A stretch of 64,000 nucleotides of DNA from Mesostigma viride (GCA_009746045.1 RPFO01000026.1:1828747-1892746), one strand, 5' to 3'. Shown: positions 1 to 32,497, numbered from the stretch's first letter. Translations and numbers: made by a program. Notes: generated from the letters alone by a model not told the origin.

Positions 1-916
1 CTGGCACGTCCCATGAAGGGGTGACAGGAGGTTTGTATTGAGGGTTTTTGGGGTTGGGCAGGACCCATTCCTGCCTGGCTTGGTGGACAATGGCCATCAG
101 CCACTTGGTAAACCCTTTTTGTGTTTTGCATTCTTGTATGACGTGGGAGATTTGGTGGGGTGAGTGCATGGCTATGTCCCACTTACCCAGCCCAAAGGCT
201 GAGGGATGGAGGAACTGGCTGTGCACTAACTTGTCCAGATCAGGGATCTCCCCTGGTGCATACTGAGTGTTGACTGCCTTGATGACAGCATCCATACCAG
301 GGACAATACTGGAGAGAGGGATTTTAAAGTGGTCCAGAGGAACTGCACCCACCCCTGTGACACTGAGCTCATTAGCTGAGATAAGCACCCCAGGATAGGA
401 TACAAAAGGTTCCCCCAACAAGGTGTTACCAGAGTACCCCTCCACCACCTGGAAGGGTGTCTGAATACCAAGTATAGGGAGCATCACCTGTCCCACTACA
501 TCCAGTGAGCTTTGGCCTGAGAAATCCTGCACCCGTGCCCAAAATGAAGGTGCAATCTCAAGACCAGGGATGGCTTGTGCACTGATCACACTGACCTGTG
601 CCTGAGTGTCTATTGCCAGGGTCCAGGGGTCCTGACTAGTGCACACAGCTGAGACTTTTGCCAACCCTTCGGCCACAGCAGCTTGTTGCTTATGTGACCT
701 GTGTAATGCTTGCAAGGCGACTGCCAATCTTGACCTCAGAGCGGGAGGGTTGGCAGACAATTTGGTGCCTTGGGGCTGAGCTAATGCTTCCAACCCAGCT
801 ACCTCGTGCCTGGTTAAGCAATCCCCAGGTTGTGAAGTGGGCCTGGCTTCACTGAGGGTGGAAGGGTTCACAGAGGGTGCTGTGGTGCTGTCAACAGCAG
901 TAATTGGTGGCTCAGG
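1..916 (-). CDS. Retropepsin-like aspartic protease region of retroelement (partial)
   Basis: This frame is open from an in-frame stop at 917-919 to the window edge, about 305 codons. A hydrophobic run leads into AIDTQAQVSVIS at about 610-575, which resembles the active-site D-T-G-A of retropepsins with Gln in place of Gly. A flap-like segment and a GNTLLGEPF motif follow, where retropepsins have ILG. The preceding 80 residues are a low-complexity linker. Downstream is a well-conserved region of unknown role. The same protein is encoded at 60075-60704. There is no start codon because it should be made as part of a polyprotein with the integrase, whose frame ends at 868. The Gln could mean an inactive enzyme or a divergent one. 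Confidence 0.6.
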
Positions 917-2086
917 CTACTGCTGGGCATGCTGGAGTTGCCAGATAGAAGTAGTGAGTCCATGCTTAAAGACTCTTCCCCAGGCACGTCTGCCATGGGA
1001 GAATAATACTTCTTAATTCTATGACAGCTCACCCTGTGACGCTTCCCATTGATATTGTGCTTGACCTCCACGGTCTTGCTGTTTTTGGTAAATCCACGGA
1101 TGGTAACTGGACCTAGCCAAGTTCCAACCTTACCAAAGCTGTTTTCCTTGTAATAGAGAACTTGATCACCTTTTTGGAATACTGGCCTGGGATGGGTTTT
1201 ATCTTTTTCTGCCAGTTTTGCTGAGGTTTGTGCACGTGCAGTGTTGTACAGTGCTATCACCTCTGGGGGATATACACCTGCCTGCAGGCCTGCTGGGATT
1301 ACTTCACCCCACTTGGCATGCAAGACAGGTCTCATGTTTAGGGTTGTGCACATTTCATGACACCAGAGTGCCCTGTCACAATAGACCCCTGAAGTAGCAT
1401 CCTTGGAAGGATTTTTGGCTAGTAGGGTTTTGACAGATCTGATGGTTCTTTCAATGACCCCCTGACCCTCATGATCTTCCAGCCCAGCAATCTCTATTGC
1501 TTCACACCCTTCCAGGTCAGTCAGACAAGAAAATTGTTGATCAAGCAAAATTCTGTCAACTGGGTAGAATCTGGGTAAAGCAATCATGAGTGCAACACGT
1601 AGCTGCCCTGCAGACATGCCAGGTAAGGGTTCCATTACTGTGAACCTGGACCATGAGTCTTTTAGGATCAGGTAGGGTTGGACATCTTTGTTGATGTGCA
1701 TCACATCCCCCACTATCATGCCCCTATTGGTGGAAGGAGTTGCAGTATGCCATTTTTGAGGTTTGGGGCTATTGAACTGACATTCTTGACAGTGTTGTCT
1801 AGCCAGTTTTACTGCATTCCTGAGTTGTTTTCCCATGCTACTACCCCCCAGCCGTCTGGCCAGTTCCTCAGCCACTGTTTCATGACCCATGGCTAGCAGC
1901 AGCTGGTGAGCAAGCTCCTTGATATCAATGGAGTTGTCAACAGTAGGGGTTAGTGCTTTTATGTAAGGTTCCAGTACAGGGTGTTGGGAGGACAGTAAGG
2001 TTGCTGCCTCAAAATCAATTATGCCCTGGCTGCCATCCCCAATGGTAATGAGATCATCATCCTCAGAGTAAGCAAGGTGAGAGAAC

Positions 2087-2505
<419 letters not shown>

Positions 2506-2528
2506 TTAATTAATCGCAGCTTTTCTTG

Positions 2529-2900
2529 TTTGTTCATTGTATTGATTGAGAGGACAGTATCTTTGCTGCCTCAAAACCCACCATGGTTTGGTAGCATTTT
2601 CGTTTGTTTGCTTGTAATGAGAGGACAGAAGCTGTGCTGCCTCAACACCAACCATGGTTTGGTAACAGTTTCGTTTGTTTGTTTGCAGTGAGAGGACAGC
2701 ATCTGTGCTGCCTCAACACCAACCATGGTTTGGTAACAGTTTCGTTTGTTTGTTTGCAGTGAGAGGACAGCATCTGTGCTGCCTCAACACCAACCATGGT
2801 TTGGTAACAGTTTTGTTTGTTTGTTTGCAGTGAGAGGACAGCATCTGTGCTGCCTCAACACCAACCATGGTTTGGTAACAGTTTTGTTTGTTTGTTTGTT
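2529..2900 (+). repeat. 71-bp tandem repeat, about five copies
   Basis: Successive copies carry TTGCAGTGAGAGGACAG at 2684, 2755 and 2826, so the period is 71 bp; the first copies are more diverged. On the minus strand each unit encodes VEAAQMLSSH, which resembles FEAATLLSSQH in the nearby integrase ORF (residues 56-66). The array therefore seems to have grown from a duplicated piece of the retroelement. The stretch 3010-3170 is another diverged copy of the same region. Confidence 0.85.
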
Positions 2901-3386
2901 TTCTGTTAGTGTTTCTTGTTATTGCCTCCCGGTGCTGCTTGAGCGTTAGCACCAGCCATGTCTTTACCCGCAAGTACATGCGTTTGGTAATGGCTTCTGC
3001 CACTACTGCATGCGTTATTGATGATGTGCGGCGGCTGAGCAAGCTCCATGTCTAGGGAGTTGACAGCAGTGGGTTTGATTAAGGGCCCTCAGCCCTGACA
3101 TAGAGAGGATCAACAGTCTCCCTAGAGGGTAGAGGCTGTGCTGCCAAGAAAGCAACAATACCCTTACACTCATCCCAAATAAAATGGGGAGATCTGCGTT
3201 CAAAAGACATGACATTCATTCAGATAAGTCACGTTGGGGTGGACGGAGATACTTGTCTCGTTTGCATATGCCGTCCAGCCCAGGCCGCCCACCGCCGGCG
3301 ATGGGGATAGGCCAGGAGTGCTTTTATCACATAACAGCTGGAGCGTTTCTATGCTCCTCATGCTGCAGCGATAGCTTTCTGTTTGG

Positions 3387-3689
3387 TTATGATATGTTGA
3401 AAAGATAGCCACCGCTCTTGAGCATTATATCAGAGCATGCATGAGGAAAGAAAGCAACGGACTTGCTTACGCTGGAAGCCCCAGGGGCCGGCGCGGGGCC
3501 GGTGCCTCCTGGGGGGTTGTTTTCCTGCCGCATTGCCGCCGCCATGGCTGCTCCAGCAGTGGGTGCTGCTGTCGCAGCCGCCGGGGAAGAGGGTTGGTCG
3601 GTGCCCCGTAGGGGAACCGGCTCCGCCACCGGCTGGCGCACAGGGGAGGGGGGTTGTTCGGACTGCCTCGCGGCAGCCGGACCCTCCAC
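3387..3689 (-). CDS. Possible Ala/Pro-rich gag-leader exon (uncertain)
   Basis: An open frame of 100 codons in a locally GC-rich, CpG-rich patch. It starts MEGPAAARQSEQPPSP and is rich in Ala, Pro and Gly. A GTAAGC donor-like site follows the codons for APGAS. It lies upstream, on the same strand, of the gag-like zinc knuckle and might be the N-terminal part of that polyprotein. No domain is recognisable, and the composition alone could produce such an ORF. Confidence 0.2.
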   Translation of the reverse strand: MEGPAAARQSEQPPSPVRQPVAEPVPLRGTDQPSSPAAATAAPTAGAAMAAAMRQENNPPGGTGPAPAPGASSVSKSVAFFPHACSDIMLKSGGYLFNIS

Positions 3690-4400
3690 CTGGCTGGTAT
3701 TGTCATGGTTGTTCTTTTGTTTTCTTTTTCTTTGTCTTCTTTTTGTTTTGTTGTTATTGCATGCAGGCGCACCGACATCAGCCGGTGCCCTGTTGTCTGG
3801 CGGACGACGCTGATCATCATCGTCGTCCCCAAGATATAGTTTCTTTTTCTCTTTTCTTTTCTTTTTTTTTTTTCCAGTGCCGGTTTGAACCGTTGTTGAG
3901 TTTGATGTTGCTGAAGAGCGTTTATAAAATTCAAGTTAGGAATGAGAAATGAACGACGTGATATATTGCTTGAGAACACTGTATGCTGTGAGCAATGAAT
4001 TGCTTGGTTCATTAGAAAATAGGTTTACCCTTTATCAACGTTCCTCTCACTGGCTGCGCCGCCAGTGACCGTTGGGTGCAGACCGTTGGCCCGAGGCCGC
4101 ACGATGACAGGTAGCAGTCTAGTCACTGCATCGTGTGATCACAGATCAATGCACGCTGCAGTACGGTCCCTATCTAGGATACTCTAGTACCGTCCAATGA
4201 CAGGACACTACGTATACTGGGTACTGACATCTGTCACGTACCCCAGTACCCAAAGTACCTATCTAGGGAAACGTATGCGACTCGACTAGTGCATTCCTAT
4301 CTGCATAGCCCACGTGGTATTTATATTCACATACCAACGTAGGTTTACAAGGCTTATTCATACATTGTATTCACAATGCCTTTGAGACTTAGTCTACAGC
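3690..4400. other. No recognisable gene
   Basis: Pyrimidine-rich stretches (about 3715-3875), then unique-looking DNA with short inverted repeats around 4180-4290 (GGGTACTG and CAGTACCC). I see no exon, RNA gene or element boundary here. Confidence 0.5.
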
Positions 4401-4800
4401 AAAGCATGGAGACTAACTGCACTAGCTGTACCAGCTGAGGCCTAGCCTTTTTAGTCATGTACATGTGTGCCTATGATGAGCCACCCTCCAGCTAGATGAT
4501 GCCTAGCTTTATTTAATTATGCCGTGCCCATGCAGGGAGTCACTCTCTGCTGACAAGCCATGCCCTAGCTCTTGTATAGCTATCTATGCTGATCTTCCCC
4601 ACCTATGACGGGCTCCCCTTAGCTGGGTGTTGCCCGAGACTCTGGGTGGTGCAGGTGCCCTAGTACACCTAGAGCAAGTGTTGTTTACATTCCCACCCTT
4701 GCAGGAAGTAGCTTAGAATGTATTATATAGGCCATATGCCCCTTCTCTGGGCTATGTGCTACTACAGATACTCCCAACGGAGTTATGTTCCTAATTAATT
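4400..4800 (+). mobile_element. LINE-type 3' end, 5'-truncated
   Basis: This stretch matches the 3' untranslated part of the LINE copy at 38340-38770: the CCAGCTGAGGCCTAGCC start, the CCCACCCTTGCAGGAAGTAG block and the CAACGGAGTTATGTT end. It finishes in an (AATT)n tail. No ORF1 precedes it, so the copy is truncated at about 4400, as target-primed retrotransposition usually leaves it. Confidence 0.75.
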
Positions 4801-5389
4801 AATCAACTAATCCCCAGGTGAGAAGGGGCAAATGGCTTTTAATGCACTCTGGGCTACTTCCTGCAAGAATAGGGTGTAATGTAATCTACACCTGCTCTGG
4901 ATGCACAAAGTGCACCTGCACGCCACTATTAATTAATTATAATTAATTAAACACGTGCTCCCGTTGGGGAGTCACGGAGCACCGAAGTGCTTTTATAATC
5001 CCTGTGTGTGCACAACAGGAGAAAGGGCAGAGACCCCCAGTCTCCTTCATGCCTAAGGCATGCCACATGCAGCTGCATTCGGGCACGCTAGCTAAACAGA
5101 CACGCTAACGATTCGGCAATCTGTGGGTGCAATAAGACGTACCCATGTGAGTATGGCATAACAGGGAGCGTGGGCAAGTAATCTGATCATAGCCAGGGGC
5201 GTAGCATGGCTGTACAAGGACTATAAGCTAAGGCTATGGCTGCATGGTTGTGTACCGTGCGTGAGCGGCGCACGTGACTATAGGTATGTTGGCACAGCTA
5301 GGCAAACATTCTAAGCATGGCTGCCATAGCGGCAGTTACTACCTATGGATACAAGCTAGGGCTATTAGGCAAGCTATTCTATAGCCCGC

Positions 5390-6911
5390 TGGGGGCGTCC
5401 ACGTACATGCATCTTGTGGTTGAGGCATCAGGTCCCCGCCGGCCCCTCCAGTACACCTTGGGCTTCTGGGGGTCCTGCTTGTGGCGGAGGTATTACGGCC
5501 ACAGGTCGCGTCGCTGCATGCTGCTGCTGAGCGGGGGTCAGGTCGTCGTCCAGCGTCCAGGTGAGGTCGTGCAACCGCTTGCGACGAGAGAGGAACCGCT
5601 GCTTGTCCTCACGGGAGTTTTTCTAATGAGATTAGCATAGTACTCCGTGGCATGCCTTTGCGCATGACACGCAAGTATACTTACTTACTTACTTACCTCA
5701 CGGGAGGGGAAGGTGAGCAGGTCACTGGTGGGGGAGCCGCCTTATCCCGTGAGTGGGGAAGGCGGTGGTGACCCATGCAGTTCTACCTCACCGACCAGGC
5801 CGGCCCATGAGGGTAAGGAGCTGGTCCTTATATAAGCTCGTCCGGGCAACCTTGGGAGGTTGACGTCTCACCGGCCTGGCTTCTGGCCGGGGGAAACGAC
5901 GCAGCACCACCCGGCAGTCGCGGCGGGCGCGGTCGGTGGCCTCCCGTTGTTGTGCCTGGCGCCAGAAGGTCTTCAAGCTCCTGGAGCTTCGTAGCGATGG
6001 CGTCGGTGGTGGAGGTGGTCGCTGCCCGGCCGGCCGCAGCAGGTCCGCGTAACGGAGAGGGGCGGGAGGTCACCATGCATCCAGCCGGGGTGGCTGGGAT
6101 GCGATGGTGGCCGTCTGCTCCGCTATCTTTGCATGGGACCTGTGAGGCCAGGGCCTCGGTGTGGGCGGTGATGGCTTCAAGCTTCTTCATGAGCTAGCAC
6201 GCCGCACTTGCCCTCCACCTGGTTTAGGCCGAGAGACAAGTGCAGCGTGTGTCTCAGATGCCTGCGCCGCAGTGTGCAGGGCCGTGAACTGGGGTTGGAT
6301 CGAGCTTGTGGACGACCTTGGTTTCCACATCGGAGACCCGGGCCTCGATCGGCCACCGTGTTGAGCGTCGTGTTCAGCGAGGTCAGCTTCTCGGCCAACG
6401 GCCAGGTCACGTGCTCCTCCAGCACTGCTCGGGTGTCCTCCTTGCAGAGGGAGGAAGCCGAGGTGGCGCTGTCGGCCGCGCAGGCTGGGCTGGCCGGGGT
6501 GCGGAGCTGAGCGATGATGGCGGCTTCAGTGAGCTGGAATTTTGGCTGCACAGGATAGCGAGGCGCAGGGTGTGCACGTCGTGGAGGATGGGCCCGCCGT
6601 GCCCCATGAGCTTGCCTTAAGTTGCTAAGAACTTGACTATTTCGGAGCAGTCGTCCTTCGTCAGGGCCAGCCAGGCGCTGAAAGAAAAGAAGTCGTGGCT
6701 TGGGAGGTGGTGGCTCCATTTGTTTTCGTGGCAGCCTGGTTTCTTGGGCTCTGGTGAGGCGCTTGGCGATGGGTTTCCTGGCGGTGGGTTTGTGCCGGGC
6801 CCAGTCAGCTGGGCAACGACGATATCGATGGCGAGTGCAGGTTGGGCTGGGAGCCGCCGGAAAGCTCCTTTTCCAAACTCGATCCGTTAATTTTGCTTTT
6901 TGGGTCGTCAT
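5390..6911 (-). pseudogene. LINE ORF1p-like protein (copy a), frameshifted
   Basis: Pieces in different frames resemble the intact-looking ORF1 of copy c. QQREATDRARRDCRVVLRRF (around 5930) matches the coiled-coil end of copy c, and REDKQRFLSRRKRLHDLTWT followed by DDDLTPAQQQ (5620-5500) matches its DKLSFLKCRKKL...DDDLTLAQQQ region. The latter resembles the C-terminal RNA-binding part of L1-type ORF1 proteins. ORF1 proteins coat the element's RNA. At least three frame changes and the 5618 insertion make this copy non-functional. Confidence 0.55.
5618..5695 (-). mobile_element. Short hairpin retroposon with 11-bp target duplication
   Basis: A 78-bp insert in the LINE ORF1 is flanked by exact copies of CCTCACGGGAG (5607-5617 and 5696-5706). 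It contains GTGTCATGCGCAAAGGCATG, a near-perfect hairpin, a (TAAG)n run at one end and an A-rich run at the other. The same core occurs at 32618-32697 and 38803-38885. Size, tail and long target duplication suggest a non-autonomous retroposon mobilised by a LINE; no A/B boxes are evident. Confidence 0.7.
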
Positions 6912-7129
6912 AGCTGCTTGTCACGTGAGTAACTTTGTTTGGCATGCAATACTGCGTTTCAGCCGTAACCGATTATACTGGCGTGTGCGTTTGAAAAAAA
7001 CGCATCGAATGCAAGTGGTCTGACCGAATTTGGGGCTCAGACGCAAAAGACCTGAGCTCCGCCGTCAGCCATAATATGATACTGCCGTCAGCCATTTTCG
7101 TTGTTTTGGCCCTCAGCTGGATTGATGGA

Positions 7130-8570
7130 TACACATGCACACCACTATATGACTATCCTATAGCACCTACCGAAAGGCGCTGGCATAGGGGGGGGAGATC
7201 ATCATGGCTATGCAAAGGCTATAGTAGGGCATGGCCTCTCATCAGAGAGTGACTCGAGATCTGTAGTACTTATTAGGCAGGGCTGAGCTAAATTCTTAAT
7301 GCATCATCCATGAGGGTCCCACCATTGTATATAGGCAGGGCATGGCTACATTCTTAATGCATCATCCATGGGGGCCATGTTATGGGCGCACAAGCGCTCG
7401 TGTGGGCCACGTGGTATAGGCTAATAAGCCTTACCGTACACTACTGCACTAGATTCCCTAGACTGGGGCATGGCAGGGGGCCGGTGCCTGCCAGGGCTTG
7501 TGGTCGACGTGGATGACGTCCCCCCGCCAGTATACCGGTTTCCCCCCTGCATGATGCGCTGTGCCGGAGCTGGAGGTAGGTCGGCCATCTGATATAGCTT
7601 GCGTCGCCGTTGTTGCTGGGCCAGGGTCAGGTCCTCGTCCAGCGTGTACATAGCGCGAGTCCTCCTCGAGAGCTTATTGCGGTTTTTAAGAAACAACAGC
7701 TTGTCCGCCATATACTTAAAGGTGAGGAGCAGGGGAGCCGGGCCAGCCTTACCCCGCGCGCGGGGACTAGGCGGGCAGCCGACATCGATCCGCAGCTCAC
7801 TGAGACTGTGATGTGCATGGGGGCAAGAATGTAGCGCTTAAATGCCGTGAGAAGAGTCGCCCATCGAGGTCTCATCTGCCGGCCGGTCCAAGTGCTTGAC
7901 GATGATATTGTGGAGCCCTGCGCTCACTGGGTGCGGTCTGGGCCTCCTCGCGGAGGTCGAGGGCTTGTTGCTTGAGCTGTGCCGCGATGGTGGAGGTGGT
8001 GGTGGTGGAGTGGTGCTTGAGCAGGTCCGCCCAGGTCTGGGTGCATGGGAGGAGCATCGCTGGCCGGGCCAGCAGATGCCGGCTGGGCAGCGATGTCCTT
8101 CACCGCCTGGGTGGTGATGCCTGCGGTGTTTTGCAAGCATTCGATGGCGATTGATGGCGTGGTCGTGGAGGCGCTGGTCGATGTCGTGGAGCTGGGTTTT
8201 CAATGTCGGCGGTGGAGGTGGAGGCGGCAGTGGAGGTGGAGGCGAGGAGGGTACGTGGAGGTGGAGGTGACGGTGGTGGAAATGTGAGGGAGCTCAGTAG
8301 CCAACGTGCCGGCCCATTGCTGCCACATCTGCGGCAAGGGGGGTCGCGTGCTGCTGGAGGGCCTCCGTACTGAGGATGGAGTGGAGTGTAGGTGCGGCCG
8401 GAGATGGATGGAGCCCAGATCTCGCCGTCAGACGTACTTTGTGAGGAGGGAGCAGAGAATCAGGCCGGTGCTGAAGGTCGGTGCGAAGGCTATGGTAGCC
8501 GGTGAAATTTACTGTGGCACGGATTACGTAGCCATTTCGTACGGGAATTCGCTATAGTGTTCGATCCGCA
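7130..8570 (-). mobile_element. LINE-derived element with ORF1 only (copy b, decayed)
   Basis: Same layout as copies a and c: a degraded ORF1 (about 8500-7421) followed by the shared 3' region (7440-7150), which is cut short at about 7150 without the terminal CCGTTGGGAG box. Best-preserved coding pieces are MADKLLFLKNRNKLSRRTRA plus LDEDLTLAQQQRRRKLYQM (7711-7560) and the TLKTQLHDIDQRLHDH coiled-coil segment (about 8200). Confidence 0.65.
7421..8500 (-). pseudogene. LINE ORF1p-like protein (copy b), frameshifted
   Basis: The order of conserved pieces is the same as in copy c: ATPLAADVAAMG, coiled coil, IIVKHLDRPADETS, then DKLLFLKN...DEDLTLAQQQRRRK. They fall in at least three frames. The last piece ends in a Gly/Ser/Thr-rich tail encoded at 7421-7540. 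Confidence 0.55.
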
Positions 8571-9340
8571 TGGATGTTAGAAAGTTTATTCTGCAAAAAA
8601 AAACGTTTGGAAACATTGTGTGTGTGTGTGTGTATGAGGGCAAACACGCAGCAGACTGTGGCCAGTTTCGCACGACGCGCGCAGCCTGCCCGCCGTCTGT
8701 CTTCCAGGTAAAAAATAGGACGGAGAAAACACGTCTCGTCGTATCCCCGTGGACACCATCTAATGATTCCTAACAACGTTTCGAAGAAACCCAGCAGATG
8801 AATTTCCTTATAATTTTGCGTTTCCATGTTGGACGCAATTTTCCCGAACAAGTCAGATTTATAGGAGCGCTGACAGGGGCAACTATGCATGTCGTGGATT
8901 TCATCGCTTTTACGCCATTGCTTGCAGCTTTATGACTTCCCTTGGGCGGAGCAGTACATTGTCGACTGCATGAACTGCGGGCGCGGCTCGCTGCCGGCGT
9001 CTTAATTAGGTGTGCCCGAGGTGCGGGAGAGCCAACATCTACTGGTTCCAATCGTCGTAACCCGCTTTTTTATCGTCATAAACCGGCGTATTCAAGTGGA
9101 TTAAGCGTCCCGCGACGGGCGAAAAGAATTCTCACCATGGCGCCATGGCCTGAGGAGGCACTCCGAGAAGGACTTGGGCGGGCGGGCAAAGTAACACGCG
9201 ACAATGCCAGGTACCCCGCCGGCGCACCCCCGCGTACAACACAACGCGCACCGTTTCCCCGCTGGGCCCATCGCTGCCGTTGCCGGGCGGCACATTGGGG
9301 AGGCGGCTACTTCTCCCTTTTTTGGTGCCTGTTGCACCAT
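8571..9340. other. No confident gene
   Basis: Contains a short TG run (8617-8633). An acceptor-like site before an open stretch reading LYDFPWAEQYIVDCMNCGRG (about 8930-8990) could be an exon, but it has no supporting neighbour and no certain family. No RNA gene was seen. Confidence 0.4.
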
Positions 9341-9440
9341 TTTGAACCCGTGACTTTCCCAACGGAGGAATGTTAATGAATGAGTGGATGCATGCATGCA
9401 TGCATGAATGAATGAACGGATGTATGAATTCAATGGCGGG
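9340..9440 (+). mobile_element. LINE-type 3' terminus with tandem-repeat tail
   Basis: CCCGTGACTTTCCCAACGGA (9350-9369) is a form of the terminal box seen at the 3' ends of the LINE copies (for example 4780, 38745, and inverted at 31915). It runs directly into ATGA/ATGC tetranucleotide repeats and then into the long AGGG array. Confidence 0.55.
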
Positions 9441-10665
9441 TGGGCGGGAGGGAGGGAGGGAGGGAGGGGGAGGGAGGGAGGGAGGGAGGGAGGGAGGGAG
9501 GGAGGGAGGGAGGGAGGAGGGAGGGAGGGAGGGAGGGAGGGAGGGAGGAGGGAGGGAGGGAGGAGGAGGAGGGAGGGAGGGAGGGAGGGAGGGAGGAGGG
9601 AGGGAGGGAGGGAGGAGGGAGGGAGGGAGAGGGAGGGAGGGAGGAGGGAGGGAGGGAGGGAGGGAGGGAGGGAGGGAGGGAGGGAGGGAGGGAGGGAGGG
9701 AGGGAGGGAGGGAGGGAGGGAGGGAGGAGGGAGGGAGGGAGGAGGAGGGAGGGAGGGAGGGAGGGAGGGAGGGAGGAGGGAGGGAGGGAGGGAGGGAGGG
9801 AGGGAGGGGGAGGGAGGGAGGAGGGAGGGAGGGAGGGAGGGAGGGAGGGAGGAGGGAGGGAGGGAGGGAGGGAGGGAGGGAGGAGGGAGGAGGGAGGGAG
9901 GGAGGAGGGGGAGGGAGGGAGGAGGGAGGGAGGGAGGGAGGGAGGGAGGGAGGGAGGGAGGGAGGAGGAGGGAGGGAGGAGGGAGGGAGGGAGGGAGGGA
10001 GGGAGGGAGGGAGGGAGGAGGGAGGGAGGGAGGGAGGGAGGGAGGAGGGAGGGAGGGAGGGAGGGGGGGAGGGAGGGAGGGAGGGAGGGAGGGAGGAGGG
10101 AGGGAGGGAGGGAGGGAGGGAGGGAGGGAGGGAGGGAGGGAGGGAGGGAGGAGGAGGGAGGGAGGGAGGGAGGGAGGGAGGAGGGAGGGAGGAGGGAGGG
10201 AGGGAGGGAGGAGGGAGGGAGGGAGGGAGGGAGGGAGGAGGGAGGGAGGGGGAGGGAGGGAGGGAGGGAGGAGGGAGGGAGGGAGGGAGGGAGGGAGGGA
10301 GGAGGGAGGGAGGGAGGAGGGAGGGAGGGAGGGAGGGAGGGAGGGAGGGAGGAGGAGGGAGGGAGGAGGGAGGAGGGAGGGAGGGAGGAGGGAGGGAGGA
10401 GGGAGGGAGGAGGGAGGGAGGGAGGAGGGAGGGAGGGAGGGAGGGAGGGAGGGAGGGAGGGAGGGAGGAGGGAGGGAGGGAGGGAGGGAGGGAGGGAGGG
10501 AGGGAGGGAGGGAGGGAGGGAGGGAGGGAGGGAGGGAGGGAGGGAGGGAGGGAGGGAGGGAGGGAGGGAGGGAGGGAGGGAGGAGGGAGGGAGGGAGGAG
10601 GGAGGGAGGGAGGGAGGGAGGGAGGGAGGGAGGGAGGGAGGGAGGGAGGGAGGGAGGGAGGGAGG
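9440..10665 (+). repeat. (AGGG)n array, about 1.2 kb
   Basis: Nearly pure GGGA units with scattered GGA interruptions on the + strand. All three forward frames and one reverse frame stay open (Gly/Arg/Glu-rich or Leu/Pro/Ser-rich), which yields spurious ORFs of about 440 codons. The G-strand could form G-quadruplexes. It begins where a LINE 3' tail ends. Confidence 0.97.
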
Positions 10666-12054
10666 GGTTGGGGTTGGGGGCAATGGGTTTGGTTGGGGGG
10701 GATGGGTTGGGTTGGGAAGCAATACTACTGCAGTTGAGCCTGTACAGATAAGAACGGGATTAAAAATGAATTAAAATGACCACGTTGCATGGAGGGTCTG
10801 GAAAGCTTTTGCATACCGCGCGCACAAGGTCCCAAACAAGACTTGTCGCGCATCGCATCAGCGAGTTGAGGAAATTGGAAGAGCCATGGGCTTCTATTGC
10901 GCCAACAACACAGCAAGCGTTTGAAGCTACCCTTGCAAGCGCAGCCGCTAGTGGTTCTAGTACTTGGCATACTGCTGGTTAATCTGCCCCTCCTGGGCAG
11001 AAAACGCAAGTACACAAGCAGTGTAGTTGTATCACGGTAACCATGTAGCAGGCATTTCCCTTGCAATTGTAGCAGCAGTTTTCTTCTGTGCGGGCTTGAT
11101 ACCCAAGACTTGACGAAATGAGAGCTGCATAAATTGACGAAATCTTGAAGTCAGAAAGTTGCCTTTGAAAAGAGTGCAATGACGCGATTAATGCCGCATT
11201 GTGAAGAGTACCCCATTGTCAATTCGTACCAATAGAAAAATTTGCTATGAACTCGGTTAAATCCTACCATCCCGCTACACCGGTGGCGACATCGTGTGTT
11301 TGTTAATCCAGAAAGGGTCCGGGATTTGGACGGCCGGCGTGAGCACAAAATCGCACCGTGCATAGGTGCACATAGGAAGTCTGTATACACGTCTTCTCAC
11401 GTAAACAGCGACAATCGGTCGTTCAATGCCTGATGATGTTTCGATCGTAGATAATTATGCGGGCGGTGTATGTGATGTCCGGGATTTGAGAAAAATAAAA
11501 TACGTGAGTTATGAGACCCGACCTCCAAGTTTGAGGGCCCGCCACGTGGCTCGGCAAGCTACGGTATACGGCAGTAACTGTCCGCGTGATCCTGGCGTGA
11601 TACAAACTTGAACATTCACCGAGAGTCGAGGCGAGACGTTTGTGCTTGCGCCAGCATGGCATAAGGCCGTTCTCTAGGCGAGTGCCCGTACCTGGAGACG
11701 AGCTGCCTACCATCCACGTGTGACATTTCGTAGCGTTTTCGGGTTGTCACCGTAATCGGCCTGCCAACTGTGCCAGGCTGCACCACGCAAAATGAAGCTG
11801 GAAAAAAATGGTGGCTGTCACTGCAGACGACTCGTGCCACAGACACAGCGATTTTTAGTGCTTCAGAGGCTACTGTGCTTGAAGTAAACCGAATTAGGCT
11901 ATAAAGGGAAAGGAAGAGAAGTTTATGGGGAAGTGATGAAATGTCATGGTCACATGCGCGAAATAAAAACTGGGTTGTTGTCTGCGCTGCCTTCGACTTG
12001 CTAGAGGCGTTGGTTTAAGACGAGGTTTTCAGGATACGAGGATCCCAACAATTA
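10666..12054. other. Intergenic region upstream of the HAD gene
   Basis: G-rich degenerate sequence (10666-10720), then unique DNA. A 68-codon frame at 10776-10982 starts MTTLHGGSGKLLHTARTRSQ but resembles nothing I recognise. The promoter of the HAD gene should lie in roughly 11700-12050; I see no convincing TATA box. Confidence 0.4.

Positions 12055-32497
<20,443 letters not shown>

Larger units (their letters stand above)
4805..7110 (-). mobile_element. LINE-derived element with ORF1 only (copy a, decayed)
   Basis: From high to low coordinates: a 5' leader ending near GCCGTCAGCCAT (7095), an ORF1-type coding region (about 6911-5400) and a 3' region (5390-4805) related to those of copies b, c and d. 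There is no endonuclease or reverse transcriptase between ORF1 and the 3' region. The coding part has many frameshifts and a 78-bp insertion at 5618-5695. Confidence 0.65.

Noticed and set aside
8900-8995. Papain-type protease exon (EQYIVDCMNCGRG resembles the EQ-LVDC motif)
   Set aside because: Only about 25 residues match loosely, there is no catalytic Cys or His region nearby and no supporting exon.
9408-10774. Gly/Arg/Glu-rich and Pro/Leu/Ser-rich ORFs of about 440 codons
   Set aside because: Produced by the AGGG microsatellite; several overlapping frames are open at once.
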